From SIG450 sp045658425 (GTDB taxonomy: Bacteria; Bacillota; Clostridia; UMGS1840; HGM11507), in assembly GCA_045658425.1 (NCBI GenBank), contig JAZOVB010000093.1:1-6733 (forward strand): a stretch of DNA of 6,733 bases. The letters are read 5' to 3'. Below are positions 5,640-6,733 of this stretch, in pieces (positions within the stretch are counted from its first letter, which is position 1; every line of letters begins with the position of its first letter). The notes under the pieces were generated by a model. It saw only the letters and a list, made by a program, of their open reading frames with translations, ran no database searches and was not told the origin of the DNA. The position numbers and the translations under genes were made by a program.

Positions 5640-6733
5640 ATGAAACACATACTTGACACAAATAAAGGCAAAGTGGAGATAAAGGCTTTGGCAAACGGAA
5701 TAATAAGGGTAAGAGTCAGTGCAAAAAAAGAACCCTTGCTCACAAAATATAATATTATTTCGGAAAGCTTTGAGGAATTTAAGAGTGAGCTTAACGGCAA
5801 TACCGTTTCTGCAGGGGATTACAAAGTAACCTTAAACGGAGATACTCTTGAATTTACAGGCGGTAAAAAAACTGTTTCCGTCAAATTATCTTCTTATGAA
5901 AATGAAGACGAAGGCTTTTTTATCGAAACTGATGCATTAAGCGATGAAAAACTTTACGGTTTCGGTGATGAAAACCGTGAAAGCCTTATGAAAAAAGGCA
6001 AACTGATAAAAATATGGGTAAGAAATATTACTTCTTACGGACCTATTCCCTTTATGTTAAGCTCTTACGGGTATGGTATTACAACTAATTGTACCTTTGA
6101 GCATTACTATGATTTGTGCACCGAAGACAATAAAATTAAAATATACTCAAAAAAAGGTAACCTTGATTTTTATGTATTCTTAGGTAATGATATGCCTGAT
6201 GTGTTAAGGCTTTATACTGATTTAACGGGAAAACCACTTGTCCTTCCTAAGTTTTCTTATGGGTTAACCTTTGTAAATAATGAGTCGGATGATTTAAGGG
6301 ATTTGCTTACAGATTGTGTTAATTTCAGAAAATACGGTATTCCTTGCGATGTTATGGGGCTTGAGCCTAACTGGATGAGTAGTCACTATGATTTAACTGT
6401 TGAAAAAGATTGGAACAGAGAAAAATTTTTCATTGCAAAGTGGAATAATGATCACGGCCCTCAAACGCTGTTTTATAATCTGAGAGCCTTAGGATATAAA
6501 CTAAGTCTATGGCTTTGTAATGACTACGATCTTATTTACGAAGAAGAAAAAAATTGTCTTAATACTTCAAAAAATGAATACGGAGAAGACCAGGAAATAG
6601 TAGACAATAATTTCTATTTTGATATGATAAATGACAAGATTACCAAACAGGGTGAGGCTTGGTACGAGCATCTTAAGAAGTTTACAAATCAGGGTGCTGC
6701 GGTTTACAAGCTTGACGGAGCATATCAGGTTCT
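5640..6733 (+). CDS. GH31-type glycoside hydrolase, 3' end cut by window
   Basis: First 364 residues of a glycosidase whose family members are usually about 650-800 residues, so roughly half is seen. The N-terminal beta-sandwich (about 1-200) contains L-Y-G-F-G-D-E (105-111) and a Y-G-P-I-P-F-M-L-S-S-Y-G-Y-G-I stretch. The TIM barrel starts after G-K-P-L-V-L-P-K-F-S-Y-G-L and includes G-L-E-P-N-W-M (240-246) and L-S-L-W-L. The window stops just after V-Y-K-L-D-G-A-Y, where Asp359 is the expected GH31 nucleophile; the acid/base residue lies outside. There is no signal peptide, so it works on imported substrate. AAGAGGTAG supports the ATG at 5640. GH31 includes alpha-glucosidases, alpha-xylosidases, transferases and lyases. 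With an Axe2-like esterase beside it, an alpha-xylosidase or alpha-glucosidase is plausible but not shown. Confidence 0.85.
   Translation, partial: MKHILDTNKGKVEIKALANGIIRVRVSAKKEPLLTKYNIISESFEEFKSELNGNTVSAGDYKVTLNGDTLEFTGGKKTVSVKLSSYENEDEGFFIETDALSDEKLYGFGDENRESLMKKGKLIKIWVRNITSYGPIPFMLSSYGYGITTNCTFEHYYDLCTEDNKIKIYSKKGNLDFYVFLGNDMPDVLRLYTDLTGKPLVLPKFSYGLTFVNNESDDLRDLLTDCVNFRKYGIPCDVMGLEPNWMSSHYDLTVEKDWNREKFFIAKWNNDHGPQTLFYNLRALGYKLSLWLCNDYDLIYEEEKNCLNTSKNEYGEDQEIVDNNFYFDMINDKITKQGEAWYEHLKKFTNQGAAVYKLDGAYQV

Overview
The window is AT-rich and every gene lies on the + strand. The short RBS spacing, the AT-biased codon use and the protein families (GLUG-repeat surface protein, CBM9-like protein, Axe2-like SGNH esterase, GH31 glycosidase) suggest an uncultured anaerobic Firmicute of the Clostridia type, from a gut or rumen-like habitat. 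The taxonomic call is inference from gene style; no rRNA or other marker gene is present.

Region A (1-3212) is a surface or secretion unit. The first 224 bases contain no convincing protein gene. They hold a GC-richer patch with an 8-base direct repeat around a small hairpin, and an exact tRNA-type T-arm (172-188), so a structured RNA or a tRNA-derived fragment is possible. A well-formed 46-codon ORF follows (225-365). Its stop codon overlaps the ribosome binding site of a 928-residue exported protein (380-3166). That protein is built from two complete GLUG-repeat modules, an InlB/Flg_new-like repeat and an unrecognised C-terminal domain. A strong inverted repeat without a good U-tract (3175-3212) closes the unit.

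Region B (3234 to the right edge) is a compact, apparently cytoplasmic carbohydrate operon. It encodes an Axe2-like SGNH acetylesterase, a CBM9-like protein that overlaps it by 14 bases, a Gfo/Idh/MocA NAD(P)-dependent oxidoreductase, and a GH31-type glycoside hydrolase cut by the window edge just after its likely nucleophile. The gaps are -14, +12 and +11 bases, so the genes are probably co-transcribed. None of the four has a signal peptide. The simplest reading is intracellular processing of imported, acetyl-decorated oligosaccharides: deacetylation, oxidation or reduction of a sugar, and alpha-glycoside cleavage. The actual substrate cannot be read from the sequence.

No insertion sequence, CRISPR array, rRNA or complete tRNA was seen. 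No clearly novel system can be demonstrated. The items most worth following up are the T-arm-bearing leader, the coupled small peptide and the lone cytoplasmic CBM9-like protein.
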